The notes under the pieces were generated by a model. It made no database searches. It was not told the DNA's origin and worked only from the letters and a program-made list of their open reading frames with translations. A stretch of DNA of 14,026 nucleotides from an uncultured Caryophanales bacterium (GTDB lineage Bacteria; Bacillota_I; Bacilli_A; RF39; UBA660): contig CAMYXG010000019.1 in assembly GCA_947303225.1 (NCBI GenBank), positions 1 through 14,026 on the forward strand, in the 5' to 3' direction. Within the stretch, counting starts at the first letter, position 1. Every line of letters begins with the position of its first letter. Position numbers and translations under genes: made by a program. This document shows positions 14,022-14,026 of the stretch, in pieces.

Positions 14022-14026
14022 GAACT

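Overview
The window is AT-rich DNA that reads with the standard bacterial code: TGG encodes Trp, and one gene ends in a TGA that fits its neighbour's spacing. Genes are tightly packed, leaders are short (about 13-30 nt), and Shine-Dalgarno sites are strong. The gatCAB operon, an LCP-family protein, an LtaS-type sulfatase and SipW/TasA-like proteins point to a low-GC Gram-positive. My inference is an uncultured host-associated member of the Bacilli (RF39 / Erysipelotrichia-like). The lineage is not proven by the sequence. I see no mobile element, CRISPR array, rRNA or tRNA.

Layout. (a) 1-407, minus: N-terminal part of a secreted protein with a signal peptide, cut by the window edge. It shares a 203-bp divergent promoter region with (b) 611-2626, plus: an LCP-family protein with three membrane helices, a solute-binding-like segment, the LCP catalytic domain and a PASTA domain, ending at a hairpin terminator. 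(c) 2715-5420, minus: a two-gene unit with its own strong promoter, an LtaS-type phosphoglycerol transferase-like enzyme followed by a small anchored protein of unknown function. (d) 5514-9396, minus: a four-gene unit with a consensus promoter and a terminator. It holds a small anchored protein, a GGDEF sensor with two extracytoplasmic binding-protein-like modules and a degenerate DGNEF signature, a YihY/BrkB membrane protein, and a signal-peptidase-I (SipW)-like protein whose catalytic motifs are largely lost. (e) 9457-12636, minus: gatC-gatA-gatB, the Glu-tRNA(Gln) amidotransferase, overlapping end to start. (f) 12900-14021, minus: a TasA/SipW-substrate-like secreted protein with a pilin-like, cysteine-bearing C-terminus and a strong terminator.

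Apart from gatCAB, nearly everything is cell-envelope biology. LCP proteins attach glycopolymers to peptidoglycan, LtaS-type enzymes polymerise or decorate glycerol-phosphate polymers, and TasA-like proteins are secreted surface subunits. The most unusual material is unit (d), where a ligand-sensing, possibly non-catalytic GGDEF protein sits with a membrane protein and a probable signal-peptidase pseudoenzyme. A candidate secreted SipW-type substrate lies a few kilobases upstream. Functional links between these genes are inference from context.
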